A stretch of 64,000 nucleotides of DNA, taken from assembly GCF_016862435.1 (NCBI RefSeq), contig NZ_BOMY01000031.1, forward strand, positions 62,001 through 126,000, in the 5' to 3' direction. Every line of letters starts with the position of its first letter. Within the stretch, counting starts at the first letter, position 1. Made by a program: the position numbers and the translations under genes. The notes below the pieces were generated by a model. It saw only the letters and a program-made list of their open reading frames with translations, was not told the origin of the DNA and searched no databases. This stretch comes from Paractinoplanes tereljensis (GTDB taxonomy: Bacteria; Actinomycetota; Actinomycetes; Mycobacteriales; Micromonosporaceae). Below are positions 26,504-35,929 of this stretch, in pieces.

Positions 26504-29500
26504 ATGGATCGGTCCTGGTCCCCGGCCGGCAGCGCCTCGCGGCGCAGCCGAGCCGGGTCGACCTGCTTGCGCGCCGTCGTTCCGTCAAGCTTCCAACCGA
26601 TTTCGTACGCCTCGGCGAAGCCCTCCTCGCCCAGCGGACCGACGAGTCGCCGGCTCAGCCGCCGAGTCTCCGGATCGGTGCGGTCGTGAGTGCCGCGCAG
26701 CCGGGCCGCGGCGCCGAGGATGACGGCCGCCTCGTGGTACCGCTCGTAGAAGTAGGCCAGGGCGGCCGCGGTCACCGCGACCACCGCCAGGATCGGCATG
26801 TCCTTGGTCTCCAGCCCGGCCGCGTACGCCCGGGCCAGCGCCGCCTCGGCCGCCGGGCCGTCGCCGGTCTCGATGGCGAGGGACGCCCGCACCGCGCCGA
26901 CCAGGGCGAGGCCGTGGTCGACGGCGAAGGTGAGCTCGGTGCCCATCCCCGCCTCGGCGCGCTCGACCAGTTCGCGGGCCTGATCCAGGTCGCCGAGTCG
27001 CACCCAGAGACCGGCCGCCAGGGCGTCGATCAGGATCACCAGCTCGGCCGAGCCCAGCCGCTGCACCCGCTCCCGGACGTCGTCGATCATCGCGATGGCC
27101 GCGTCGGCGTCGCCGCTGCGGGTGCTCAGATCGATCCAGCGCAGGTCGATGAAGACCTCGTCGCTGAGGCTGAGCGAACCGAACTCGCGGGCCAGCGTGC
27201 GCGCCTCGCGCAGGTCGGCCTGGGCGCCGTCGAGGTCGCCGTCGTACTGCCGCAGCAGCGCGCGCATCGGCAGCGCGGTGGCCTGACCCCAGCGGTCGCC
27301 GGCCCGCCGGAAACAGTCCAGCGCGAGCGGAATCTCGGTCCGCACGGTCTCCAGGTCGCCCGCGTTCTCGGCGAACTGGGCCTGGAACATCCGAGCCAGG
27401 CCGGCCAGCCACACGTCCGGCCCGTCGGCGAACCGCCGCATGATGGTGAGCGCCTGCTCGGTCTCCTCCACGAAGAACAGCGTCACCGCGACCAGCGCGC
27501 CGGCCAGGCCGGGCACCTCCGGGTAGGTGAGCAGCCGGTCGGCGAGCGCCCGCAGCTCGGACTTGCTGTCCCCGGCGGCCTCGGTGAGCATCGCGGACCG
27601 GTCGTTGATCTCGCTGAGCAGCAGGATCGCCTGGGCGCAGTCGCGGTCCAGGCCGGGCTCGGCCGGCACCGCCAGGGCCTCGCCGAGCCAGTAGCTCGCG
27701 TCGGCGTGCCGGCCGAGCATCTGCCAGTACCAGGACAGGTTGAGCGTGAGGGTGACCGCGCTCGCGCTGTCGCCGGAGTCGCACAGGTGGCGCAGGGCGG
27801 CGAGGATGTTGTCGTACTCGGCGTGGATGGCCCGTAGCGAGACCAGCTGCCCGGGGCCGCGCAGCTCCGGGTCGTGCCGGGCCACGACCTCGGCCAGGTA
27901 GCGGGCGGCGTGCTCGCGGGCGGGTTCCAGGGCGCTCTGTCCGGCCAGCCGCTCGATGCCGTACTCGCGGAGCGTCTCCAGCATCCGGTACCGGCCGGGC
28001 TCGGGCGCGAGTTGCAGCAGCGACTTGTCGACGAGGGCGGCCAGCAGGTCGGCGATGCCCGAGATCTCCGGGCAGACCGCGCGGGCCGAGGCCTCGGTGA
28101 CGCCGCCGGGCAGCACCGCGACCCGGTCGGCCAGGGTGCGCTCGTCGTCGCCGAGCAGGTCCCAGCTCCAGGCGATGACCGCGCGCAGGGTCCGGTGCCG
28201 GGGGAGCGCGGTGCGGCTGCCGGTGGTGAGCAGCCGGAACCGGTCGGACAACCCGGCCGCCAGCTCGGCCAGCGACATCGTGCGCAGCCGGGCCGCGGCC
28301 AGCTCCAGCGCCAGGGGCATGCCGTCCAGGCCGCGGACCACCCGGACGATGTCGGCCAGGCTGGTCTCGTTCACGTCGAAGCCCGGGCGCACGGCCGCGG
28401 CCCGGTCGGTGAACAGCCGCACCGACGCCGTCCGGCGGGCGGTCACGACGTCGTCGGCCGGGTCGGGGAGGGTGAGCGGGCCGAGCGGGACCAGCGCCTC
28501 GCCGTCCACCGCGAGCGGCTCCCGGCTGGTGGCCAGCACCCGCAGGCCCGGGCAGTGCGGCAGCAGCGCCGCGATCAGCTGCGCGACCGCGTCGATCAGG
28601 TGCTCGCAGTTGTCGACCACGAGCAGGACCTCGCGGCCGCCGAGCTGTTCGGTGAGGGCCTCGAGCTCGTCGGCCGGCACCGGCCCCTTGCCCTCGAAGA
28701 AGGCGACCGCGCGTAGTCCGGTAGCGGCCAGCAACGCGGCCCCGACCTTGGCCGGCTCGGTGACCGAGGCCAGGTCGACCAGCCAGGTGCCGTCCCGGTA
28801 CTCGTGCCGGTGCCGGCGGCCGGCCTCGAGCGCGATCCGGGTCTTCCCGGCCCCGCCCGGCCCGAGCACGGTGACCAGCCGCCCACCGGCGAGCAGCGTG
28901 TCGATCCGGGCCAGGTCGTCATCCCGCCCGATAAAGCTGGTCAGCGACGCGGGCAGGTTGCTCGGCGCCGGCGCCCCCAGGTCCGGTTCCGGTCCTGATC
29001 GGGACATTTCCGGAACTTCGGGTTGGTGGAGCAGCTGCTGGTGGCGTTCGCGGAGGGCCGCGCCCGGGTCGGTGCCGAGAGCGTCGGCGATCGCCTCCCG
29101 GGCCTGTTCGTAGCAGGCCAGCGCCTCGGCCTGCCGGCCCTGGGCGGTGAGCGCGTCGATCAGCAGGGCGGCCACCCGCTCGTTCAGCGGGTGCTCCGCC
29201 AGCAGCCCGGTCAGCCGGGCCTCGGCCGCGGTGGCCAGGCCCAGCGCCAGCTCGGCGGCGGCGAGGTCGGCGGTGGTCTCGGCCGCGGCACGGGTCAGCC
29301 GGACCGCGACGGCCGGCGCCACCGCGGCAACGGCGGCCGGCGAGGCCCAGAGCGCGTGGGCCTCGCCGAGCAGCTCGGCGGCGGCCCGGGGGTCGCCGGT
29401 GCGCAGGCGGTCGCGGCCGGCTGCGGCCAGCCGTTCGAAGCGCAGGGCATCGACGTCGTCGTCGGTCACGGCGAGGCGGTAGCCGCCCTCGATGTGCCCG

Positions 29501-29739
29501 CCCAGAATCCGGCGCAGGCGGGAGACCAGGGACTGCAGGGCGTTGGCCGGCTCGGCCGGGCGGTCCTCCGGCCACAGCGCGTCGACAAGCGTGCCCGGGT
29601 CGACCGGGCGGCCGCCGGCCAGGGCGAGGCGGGTGAGCAGGCCGCGCAGCCGGGCGCCGACCACGGGCACGACGGTCTCGCCCCGGCGCACCTCGAACGT
29701 GCCGAGCAGCGTTATCCGCAGCCCCCCGCTTTCCCCCAC
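26485..29739 (-). CDS. Large SARP/AfsR-type regulator: wHTH - BTAD - NB-ARC - TPR-like
   Basis: 1084 residues from GTG 29739, chosen because GAGAGGA lies at the right distance; a GTG 42 bp upstream is possible. An OmpR-type winged helix (about 8-90) is followed by a bacterial transcriptional activation domain (about 95-240), then an NB-ARC/AAA ATPase with Walker A GPGGAGKT (about 290-298) and Walker B EVLLVVDNCEH, a winged-helix arm (about 520-590), and a helical TPR-like half rich in Ala/Leu. AfsR-like regulators activate secondary-metabolite or stress genes. The nearest possible targets are the convergent DrrAB transporter and the divergent cytosine deaminase, both inferred. Confidence 0.9.
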   Translation of the reverse strand: MGESGGLRITLLGTFEVRRGETVVPVVGARLRGLLTRLALAGGRPVDPGTLVDALWPEDRPAEPANALQSLVSRLRRILGGHIEGGYRLAVTDDDVDALRFERLAAAGRDRLRTGDPRAAAELLGEAHALWASPAAVAAVAPAVAVRLTRAAAETTADLAAAELALGLATAAEARLTGLLAEHPLNERVAALLIDALTAQGRQAEALACYEQAREAIADALGTDPGAALRERHQQLLHQPEVPEMSRSGPEPDLGAPAPSNLPASLTSFIGRDDDLARIDTLLAGGRLVTVLGPGGAGKTRIALEAGRRHRHEYRDGTWLVDLASVTEPAKVGAALLAATGLRAVAFFEGKGPVPADELEALTEQLGGREVLLVVDNCEHLIDAVAQLIAALLPHCPGLRVLATSREPLAVDGEALVPLGPLTLPDPADDVVTARRTASVRLFTDRAAAVRPGFDVNETSLADIVRVVRGLDGMPLALELAAARLRTMSLAELAAGLSDRFRLLTTGSRTALPRHRTLRAVIAWSWDLLGDDERTLADRVAVLPGGVTEASARAVCPEISGIADLLAALVDKSLLQLAPEPGRYRMLETLREYGIERLAGQSALEPAREHAARYLAEVVARHDPELRGPGQLVSLRAIHAEYDNILAALRHLCDSGDSASAVTLTLNLSWYWQMLGRHADASYWLGEALAVPAEPGLDRDCAQAILLLSEINDRSAMLTEAAGDSKSELRALADRLLTYPEVPGLAGALVAVTLFFVEETEQALTIMRRFADGPDVWLAGLARMFQAQFAENAGDLETVRTEIPLALDCFRRAGDRWGQATALPMRALLRQYDGDLDGAQADLREARTLAREFGSLSLSDEVFIDLRWIDLSTRSGDADAAIAMIDDVRERVQRLGSAELVILIDALAAGLWVRLGDLDQARELVERAEAGMGTELTFAVDHGLALVGAVRASLAIETGDGPAAEAALARAYAAGLETKDMPILAVVAVTAAALAYFYERYHEAAVILGAAARLRGTHDRTDPETRRLSRRLVGPLGEEGFAEAYEIGWKLDGTTARKQVDPARLRREALPAGDQDRSIQARRA

Positions 29740-29832
29740 AGCGTCGATCCTCTCGCGTTCCGGCCGTGGACCCAAAACCACCCTCTCTCAGCATCGCCTC
29801 AGGTCGTAACGTGCGGCGCGCAGAATGAGGTC

Positions 29833-31068
29833 ATGATCGACCTGTTGCTCACCAACACCTCCCGTGGCGACATCGGCATCTCCGGCGGTCGCATCGTGCC
29901 GGCCGGGCCGGCCGCGGAGACCCGTGATCTCGGCGGGCGGCTGGTCACGCCGCCGCTGGTCGAGCCGCACATCCACCTCGACGCGGTGCTCACCGAGGGG
30001 CAGCCGCGGCCGAACGTGTCCGGGTCGCTGTTCGAGGGGATCGCGATCTGGGCCGAGCGGGTCCAGGATCTGACCGTCGAGGACGTCAAGGAGCGGGTCC
30101 GCAAGGTGCTGCGCTGGCAGCTGGCCTGCGGGGTGCAGCACGTGCGCAGCCACGTCGACGTCTGCGACCCCTCGCTCAAGGCGTTGCGTGCGCTGGTCGA
30201 GGTGCGCGAGGAGGCCCGCGGCCTGGTCGATCTGCAGCTTGTCGCGTTCCCGCAGCAGGGGATCCTCTCCTTCGACGGCGGACGGGAGCTGATGCGCGAG
30301 GCGGTCGCGGTCGGGGCCGACGTGATCGGGGCGATCCCGCATTACGAGCTCACCCGCGAGGACGGGGTCGAGTCGGTGAAGTTCGCGATGGCCCTGGCCG
30401 AGGAGAAAGGCCTGCGGGTCGACATCCACTGCGACGAGACCGATGACGAGCACTCCCGGTTCCTCGAGACGATGGTGGCCGAGACGATCCGGCGCGGGAT
30501 GAGCGGCCGGGTCACCGCCAGCCACACCACGGCGATGCACTCCTACAACGCCGCGTACGCCTACCGGCTGATCAACAACATCGCGCGGGCCGGCCTGCAC
30601 ATGGTGACCAACCCGCTGGACAACGCGGTGCTGCAGGGCCGGTTCGACACCGGGCCGATCCGGCGCGGCCACACCCGGGTCAAGGAGCTGCTGGCAGCCG
30701 GGGTCAACGTGGCGATCGGGCACGACTCGGTGATGGACCCGTGGTACCCGCTCGGGTTCGGCGACCCGCTGCAGGCCGCGTTCGTGCTGGCGCACCTCGG
30801 GCACATGAGCGGCGCCGACGAGCTGCGCACCCTGATCGACATGATCACGGTGGCGCCTGCGGCCGCTCTCGGCGTACATAACTATGGGTTGGACCTTGGT
30901 TCTGAAGCTGATCTTGTGGTTTTCGATGCGACGAGCGAGGCCGAGGCCCTGCGGTTGCAGCGCCCTCGGTACCTGGTGATGCGGGCCGGCCGGGTCGTCG
31001 CGGAGACCGAGCCGGCCAGCACCACCGTCACCTGGGACGGCGTCACACAGTCAATTGACTTTCGGTGA
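29833..31068 (+). CDS. codA: Cytosine deaminase-like amidohydrolase
   Basis: 411 residues, ATG with GAGG just upstream. CodA-type amidohydrolase: EPHIHLDAVL (His46, His48), HVRSHVDV, HCDETDDEHSRF with metal His and catalytic Glu, SHTTAMHSY, and the metal Asp in GHDSVMDPWYP. It would hydrolyse cytosine to uracil and ammonia, or a related ring such as isoguanine or creatinine. The neighbouring NCS1 permease gene (convergent, 26-bp tail overlap) fits cytosine or related nucleobase uptake. The two flavin monooxygenases downstream suggest wider heterocycle use. Confidence 0.88.
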   Translation: MIDLLLTNTSRGDIGISGGRIVPAGPAAETRDLGGRLVTPPLVEPHIHLDAVLTEGQPRPNVSGSLFEGIAIWAERVQDLTVEDVKERVRKVLRWQLACGVQHVRSHVDVCDPSLKALRALVEVREEARGLVDLQLVAFPQQGILSFDGGRELMREAVAVGADVIGAIPHYELTREDGVESVKFAMALAEEKGLRVDIHCDETDDEHSRFLETMVAETIRRGMSGRVTASHTTAMHSYNAAYAYRLINNIARAGLHMVTNPLDNAVLQGRFDTGPIRRGHTRVKELLAAGVNVAIGHDSVMDPWYPLGFGDPLQAAFVLAHLGHMSGADELRTLIDMITVAPAAALGVHNYGLDLGSEADLVVFDATSEAEALRLQRPRYLVMRAGRVVAETEPASTTVTWDGVTQSIDFR

Positions 31069-32455
31069 CGGCCTGCTTCTGGAAGCGGAAGAAGATCGCG
31101 TAGAGAACCGCCGACACCACGAAGCCGACCTCGAAGGTGAAGTCACCGAACGACGGCCAGTGCGACGGGACCGGGCCGACGTACTCGCTCTGGTTGGAGA
31201 AGAGCCAGATCGACACGACCATGCCGATCGCCATCGCGACCGCGCCGCCCCACGGGTTGTGCGCCTTGTCGTAGAGGAAGCCGTCCACCCGCTTGCCCCG
31301 GCGCAGGAACCAGTCGGTCAGGTAGACCGCCAGCCAGGGACCGATCCAGTACGCGATGACCAGCAGGAAGTTCTCGTACTTGTGCCCGGCGTCGCTCAGG
31401 CCGGACCAGGCCAGCAGGAAGCCGGCCACCCCGAAGACGCCGGAGACGATGGCCCGGCGCAGGCCCAGCGGCACGGTGAAGCCGAGTGCCAGGAACGACA
31501 TCGAGCCGGAGTAGATGTTGATGGCGTTCGCGCTGATCGCGCCGAGCGCGATGGCCAGCAGCGTCAGGTTGGCCACCACCGACGGCAGGTGGCTGGTGAA
31601 CGCCTCGGTCGGGTTCTCGATGCCGGGCGCCGCGATGGTCGCCGACGCCGCGCCGACGATCTCTAGGAACGTGCAGGACACGAAGACGCCGAGGCCGGCG
31701 AAGACTCCGGTCGACACCTTGCTGGTCGACGGGGAGAGATAGCGGGTGTAGTCAGTGGCGTAAGGGTTCCAGCCCGCCGCGTACCCGAAGGAGGCGCCGA
31801 CCGTGAGCAGGAAGCCGCCCAGGCCGCCGGTGCCGCCCGCGACCGCCGACGGCGAGGCCTTGCTCAGCGTGATGATCGAGGTGATCAGGAAGATCACCGC
31901 GAGGATCGGGAACGCGTAGCGCTCGAATGCCTGCACCAGGTTGTGCCCGAAGAACGCGACCGCCACCTGCAGGACCACCACGATCACCAGGCAGAGCACG
32001 TTCGGCAGGTCGGTGAGGGTGGCCAGGGCGAGGGCGCCGCTGACGCTGTTGACCGCGAACCAGCCGATGCCGGCCACGATCGCGTTGAGGCCGGCCGGCA
32101 GGATGTTGCCGCGATAGCCGAAACCAATCCGGGACAACACCATCTGCGGTACGCCCATCGACGGGCCCCGCGCCGACAGGATGCCGTGGGTGGCCGAGCC
32201 GAGGGCGGTGCCCAGCACGATCGCGGCCACCGCCTGGCCGAACGTCTGCTGGAAGTACAGCACCGAGATGACGCCCACGAAGATGGTCGCGAACTCGAGG
32301 TTCGGCGACATCCACGTCCAGAACAGATTCAGTGGCCGGCCGTGCCGTTCCTCGACCGGGATGAAGCCCGCGCCACCGGGTTCCACCGCGGTGACACGGG
32401 CTCCGTAACTGCCTTCCCGTACCTCAGCCTCTGTTGTTTCCACCGTTGCTGTCAT
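31043..32455 (-). CDS. codB: NCS1 family cytosine/purine permease
   Basis: 470 residues, 12 predicted membrane helices. NCS1 features: the cytoplasmic GGAGFIPVEERHGRPLNLFWTW start, GLGVFVSCTFLEIVGA, and the ARGPSMGVPQMVLSRIGFGYRG stretch of helix 3, which matches Mhp1/CodB-type transporters. It would import a nucleobase or hydantoin-type compound with sodium or proton. GGAGG precedes the ATG. It is the last gene of a minus-strand run from the two LLM monooxygenases, 63 bp after the previous stop, and convergent with the cytosine deaminase gene. Confidence 0.9.
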   Translation of the reverse strand: MTATVETTEAEVREGSYGARVTAVEPGGAGFIPVEERHGRPLNLFWTWMSPNLEFATIFVGVISVLYFQQTFGQAVAAIVLGTALGSATHGILSARGPSMGVPQMVLSRIGFGYRGNILPAGLNAIVAGIGWFAVNSVSGALALATLTDLPNVLCLVIVVVLQVAVAFFGHNLVQAFERYAFPILAVIFLITSIITLSKASPSAVAGGTGGLGGFLLTVGASFGYAAGWNPYATDYTRYLSPSTSKVSTGVFAGLGVFVSCTFLEIVGAASATIAAPGIENPTEAFTSHLPSVVANLTLLAIALGAISANAINIYSGSMSFLALGFTVPLGLRRAIVSGVFGVAGFLLAWSGLSDAGHKYENFLLVIAYWIGPWLAVYLTDWFLRRGKRVDGFLYDKAHNPWGGAVAMAIGMVVSIWLFSNQSEYVGPVPSHWPSFGDFTFEVGFVVSAVLYAIFFRFQKQAVTESQLTV

Positions 32456-32518
32456 GACTCTGCCTCCGGCCTCGATCGACCTCGATGACCTGGAGTAGAC
32501 GCCTGATCTGTTTCCGGA

Positions 32519-33487
32519 TTATTGCGCTTTCCAGCCGAGGGCCGGCGCGATCTCGGTGGCGATCAACCGGAGTGCGTTGACGGCCGCGTCGAAATCCGGA
32601 ATACCCGGATTGAACTGGGTAATCAGGTCGGTGGCCACCGGCAGCACCTTCTCCTTCTGCAGCGCCTCGATGATCTCGTCGGGGTGCCCGTAGAAGGCGT
32701 GGAACCGGCGCAGGTACTCCTCGGTGCTCTGCCCGGCCGGGAAGGTTCCGCGTTGCACGAAGCCGGCCGTGGCGTTGTTCAGGCCGTCCTCGATCTGCCG
32801 GAGGGCTTCCTTACGGTCCTTCGCCGGAAAGACAAACCGGGACAAACCAATCCGGGGCGTACGTTCATGAGCCCACGTCTCCAGGAAGGCGTCCGCCCAC
32901 ACCCGCTGGATGACGTCGGTGTCCTCCTCGTAGCCGTAGGTGGCCCGGTTGAGGAGAAGGTTCGAGCCCTCCTGCGCGGTGTAGCGGGCGCCGGCCTCGC
33001 TGAAGATCCCCTGCCAGATGCGGTCGGTGAAATCGCTTACCGGCGGTGGCTGGATCTTGAAGCCCTGGCCTACCTCTTCGCCATTGAGGGCGGCGCGCAA
33101 GATGTGCAGACCGGACGTGGTCAGTTCCCGCTTCTGCTCGAAGTCCTTGCCGAACACCTTGTACTCGGCCGGGCCGGAGCCGCTGCCGACGCCGATCTCG
33201 ACCCGGCCGCCGCTCAGCGTGTCGACGACGGACACATCCTCGGCCAGTCGGATCGGGTGTTCCAGCGGCACGATGGTGATGGCCGTGGACAGCCGGATTC
33301 TTCGTGTTCTGGCGGCCGCGTAGGCCAGGAACGTCCAGGGTGACGACAGGCCGCCGCCCTGCAGCGGTTCGTGGTGCTGGGCCACCCAGCCGACGTCGAA
33401 GCCGAGCTCGTCGGCCGTCACGAACAGCTCCTGGGCATTGCGGTACGCGTTCTCGCCCTGCACGTGGGTCAGGAAGCCGAGTCTCAT
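32519..33487 (-). CDS. LLM class flavin-dependent oxidoreductase
   Basis: 322 residues of the bacterial luciferase fold: MRLGFLTHVQG, DELGFDVGWVAQHHE, LSTAITIVPLEHPIRLAEDVSVVDTLSGGRVEIGVGSG. These are strand and flavin-contact motifs of LLM monooxygenases using reduced FMN. The ATG overlaps the preceding monooxygenase stop (ATGA, 33484-33487). Substrate unknown; the context of nucleobase transport and deaminase suggests oxidation of an N-heterocycle. Confidence 0.85.
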   Translation of the reverse strand: MRLGFLTHVQGENAYRNAQELFVTADELGFDVGWVAQHHEPLQGGGLSSPWTFLAYAAARTRRIRLSTAITIVPLEHPIRLAEDVSVVDTLSGGRVEIGVGSGSGPAEYKVFGKDFEQKRELTTSGLHILRAALNGEEVGQGFKIQPPPVSDFTDRIWQGIFSEAGARYTAQEGSNLLLNRATYGYEEDTDVIQRVWADAFLETWAHERTPRIGLSRFVFPAKDRKEALRQIEDGLNNATAGFVQRGTFPAGQSTEEYLRRFHAFYGHPDEIIEALQKEKVLPVATDLITQFNPGIPDFDAAVNALRLIATEIAPALGWKAQ

Positions 33488-34806
33488 CGCGCGTTCACAT
33501 TCGCCGGGACCGGCAGGCCGTAGTTGCCGCGCAGCGTGGTCGAGGCGTACTCGGTGCGGGCGATGCCCCGCTCGCGCAGGATCGGCAGCACCTGGTCGGT
33601 GAACCGGGCGAATTCGCTCGGCACCGCCACCCCGATGTTGAGCCCGTCGAACGCGCCCGCCTCGAACCACCGCTGGATCTCGTTGGCCACGGTCAGCGGC
33701 GACCCGACGAACGGCGAGCGCTGCGAATCGATGCTGCGCTGCACGACCTGGCGCAGCGTGAGGTTGTGCTCCCGGGCCAGCTTCTTGATCCCCTCGGCCT
33801 GGGTCTTGAAGCTGCGGGCACCGGCGTCACCCAACTCGGGGAAGGGCGCGTCCAGGTCGTACTGGGTGAAGTCGTGCCAGCCGAACGGGCGGCCCAGCTC
33901 CTTCAGCGCCCGGTCGAAGTCCTTGCCGCCGACCCGCTCGGCCTCGATCGCGCGGGCCTCCTCGTCGGTGTCCGCGATGATCGGGTTGAAGCCCGGCACG
34001 ATCAGCACGTGGTCGGGGTCGCGGCCCTTGGCGGCGGCCCGCGCGCGCAGGTCGGTGCGGAACGCGACCGCTTGCTCGACCGTCGCGGCGTGCGTGAAGA
34101 TCGCCTCCGCGATCGAGGCGCCCAGGTCGCGGCCCTCGTCCGAGTCGCCGGCCTGGAAGATGACCGGCTGGCCCTGCGGCGAGCGCTCGATGTTCAGCGG
34201 CCCCACCACCTGGAAGTGCTCGCCGACGTGGTGGAGCGGGTGCTGCTTGCTCTTGTCGAAGAAGACGCCCCGCTCCTTGTCCCGGGGGAAGGCGTCGTCC
34301 TCGTACGAGTCCCAGAGGCCCTGCACCACCTTGACCGACTCGAGGGCACGGCCGTACCGGGCGGCGTAGTCGTAGTGCTCCTTGCGGCCGTAGTTGCCGG
34401 CCGTGCCGCCGTCGCCGGTCGCCACCACGTTCCAGCCGGCCCGGCCGCCGCTGATCAGGTCGAGCGAGGCGAGCCGCCGGGCCAGGTTGAACGGGTCGTT
34501 GTACGACGTCGTCAGCGTGCCGACCAGCCCGATGTTCGTGGTGTGCACGGCGACCGCCGACAGCAGGGTGAGCGGCTCGAGTCGGTTCAGGTAGTGGTTC
34601 GGCGAGTCCGGGGTGATGAACTGGCTGTCGACGATGAAGATGTGGTCGAACTTCGCCGCCTCGGCCTGCTGGGCCCGCGCGATGTACCAGCGGATGTCGA
34701 CGCTCGCGTCACCGGGGATCTCCGGGCTGAGCCACGTGTGGTGCTGTCCGGGTCCGCCCACGCCGTAGAACACGGCGCCGAGCACGAGTTGTTTGCGAGC
34801 TGCCAT
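33484..34806 (-). CDS. LLM class monooxygenase, NtaA/SnaA/DszA family
   Basis: 440 residues, first gene of a minus-strand operon divergent from LysR. The NtaA/SnaA/DszA branch is indicated by QLVLGAVFYGVGG at the start, the TTNIGLVGTLTTSYNDPFNLARR region and SGGRAGWNVVATGDGGTAGNYGR (the flavin-binding GWN(V/I)V motif), with the insertion around 180-220. Members use FMNH2 from a separate reductase to oxidise amines, nitrilotriacetate, EDTA or thioethers. No reductase gene is visible nearby. Substrate unassigned. Confidence 0.88.
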   Translation of the reverse strand: MAARKQLVLGAVFYGVGGPGQHHTWLSPEIPGDASVDIRWYIARAQQAEAAKFDHIFIVDSQFITPDSPNHYLNRLEPLTLLSAVAVHTTNIGLVGTLTTSYNDPFNLARRLASLDLISGGRAGWNVVATGDGGTAGNYGRKEHYDYAARYGRALESVKVVQGLWDSYEDDAFPRDKERGVFFDKSKQHPLHHVGEHFQVVGPLNIERSPQGQPVIFQAGDSDEGRDLGASIAEAIFTHAATVEQAVAFRTDLRARAAAKGRDPDHVLIVPGFNPIIADTDEEARAIEAERVGGKDFDRALKELGRPFGWHDFTQYDLDAPFPELGDAGARSFKTQAEGIKKLAREHNLTLRQVVQRSIDSQRSPFVGSPLTVANEIQRWFEAGAFDGLNIGVAVPSEFARFTDQVLPILRERGIARTEYASTTLRGNYGLPVPANVNAR

Positions 34807-34903
34807 GTTCCTGAGTCTCGGCGTCGCGCGGGCATCGTGTCCAAGGAGAGAACGTGATACCAGCCATTACGCTGCCTCATCAATTCCTAGTAGTCTGATA
34901 GGC

Positions 34904-35749
34904 ATGAGTCGGTTTCTGGACATCGGGCCGCTGCGCAGCTTCGTCGCGGTGGCGGACTGCGGCGGCTTCCAGCGTGCGGCTACGTCTCTGCACCTCACCC
35001 AGGGGGCGGTGAGCCAGCATGTCCGCCGCCTGGAGTCCACCCTCGGCCGCGCCCTGGTCGAGCGGGACGGGCGCGGGTCGCGCTTCACCGCGGCCGGGGA
35101 GACGCTACTCGGCCAGGCCCGGCGCATCCTGGCCGCGCACGACGAGACCCTGCGGGTGTTCGACGTCTCGGAGGAGCCGGCTCTCACCATCGGCGCCACC
35201 GAGCACGCGGCCGCGCTGCTGCTGCCGGCCCTGGCCGGGGCGTTTCCGGGCCGCCGGGTCCGGTTCCGGATCGACCGGGGCGCTCAGCTGCGGGCCGCGC
35301 TCGCCGAGGGCCGGATCGATCTGGCGCTGCTGATCGGCACCGACTCGGGCGGCAACGCGGTGGGTTCGCTGCCGCTGACCTGGTATTCCGCGCCGCAGTG
35401 GCGGCCGCCGGCCGGGCCGGTGCCGCTTGTCGCCTTCGACGCGCCGTGTGCGCTGCGCAGCCGCGCCCTGGAGACGCTGGCCGAGCACGGACTGCCGGCC
35501 GAGGTCGGCTGCGAGGCCGCCCACCTGGCCGGGGTGCAGGCGGCCGTGCGGGCCGGGCTGGGCGTGGCCCTGATGGCCGGGCTCGAGCAGGAGTTCGACG
35601 GGCTTGTCGCGCGGGACGACCTGCCGGCCGCCCGGCCGCTCGTGCTGTCGGTGCAGCCGCGGGGCGGGCTGCCGGCCGAGTCGGCCGGGAACGCGGTGCG
35701 GGCACTCCGGGAACTGTTGGCCAGGGTGCCGGGCCGTGTCCCGGCCTAG
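34904..35749 (+). CDS. LysR-type transcriptional regulator
   Basis: 281 residues. The winged helix-turn-helix is at 5-65 (RSFVAVADCGGFQRAATSLHLTQGAVSQHVRRLE), followed by a linker helix and a periplasmic-binding-like effector domain (about 85-275). The 97-bp gap to the divergent monooxygenase gene is the expected place for its operator. By the usual LysR rule it controls the divergent LLM-LLM-permease operon. I could not make out a clean T-N11-A site. Confidence 0.88.
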   Translation: MSRFLDIGPLRSFVAVADCGGFQRAATSLHLTQGAVSQHVRRLESTLGRALVERDGRGSRFTAAGETLLGQARRILAAHDETLRVFDVSEEPALTIGATEHAAALLLPALAGAFPGRRVRFRIDRGAQLRAALAEGRIDLALLIGTDSGGNAVGSLPLTWYSAPQWRPPAGPVPLVAFDAPCALRSRALETLAEHGLPAEVGCEAAHLAGVQAAVRAGLGVALMAGLEQEFDGLVARDDLPAARPLVLSVQPRGGLPAESAGNAVRALRELLARVPGRVPA

Positions 35750-35757
35750 GGCCTGTC

Positions 35758-35919
35758 CTAGCTGCTGCCCAGGGGCGGGGGCTGGTGGGAGTCGTCGGCG
35801 GGGACCGGCTTCACCGTCGGGGTGGGGGTCACCTTGTCGTCGCTGCCGGCCGGACAGCCGGCCAGCGTGGCGGCTACGGCGATCATGGTCAGGGCGACGG
35901 CGATGCGCTTTGCGGTCAA
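35758..35919 (-). CDS. Small lipoprotein, 53 residues
   Basis: The TTG start is supported by GGAGAG 7 nt upstream, which overlaps the stop of the preceding permease. The peptide begins MTAKRIAVALTMIAVAATLAGC, a complete lipoprotein signal with lipobox LAGC. The mature part is only 32 residues, with a Thr/Pro-rich stretch (TPTPTVKPVP) and PPPLG near the end. It is the last gene of the exporter operon, which suggests a lipid-anchored accessory peptide, or possibly a small exported product. No family recognised. Confidence 0.7.
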   Translation of the reverse strand: MTAKRIAVALTMIAVAATLAGCPAGSDDKVTPTPTVKPVPADDSHQPPPLGSS

Positions 35920-35929
35920 CGAAGCTCTC

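Noticed and set aside
34807..34903. LysR T-N11-A operator
   Set aside because: The gap has AT-rich patches but no clear dyad with the right spacing; only its position supports an operator.
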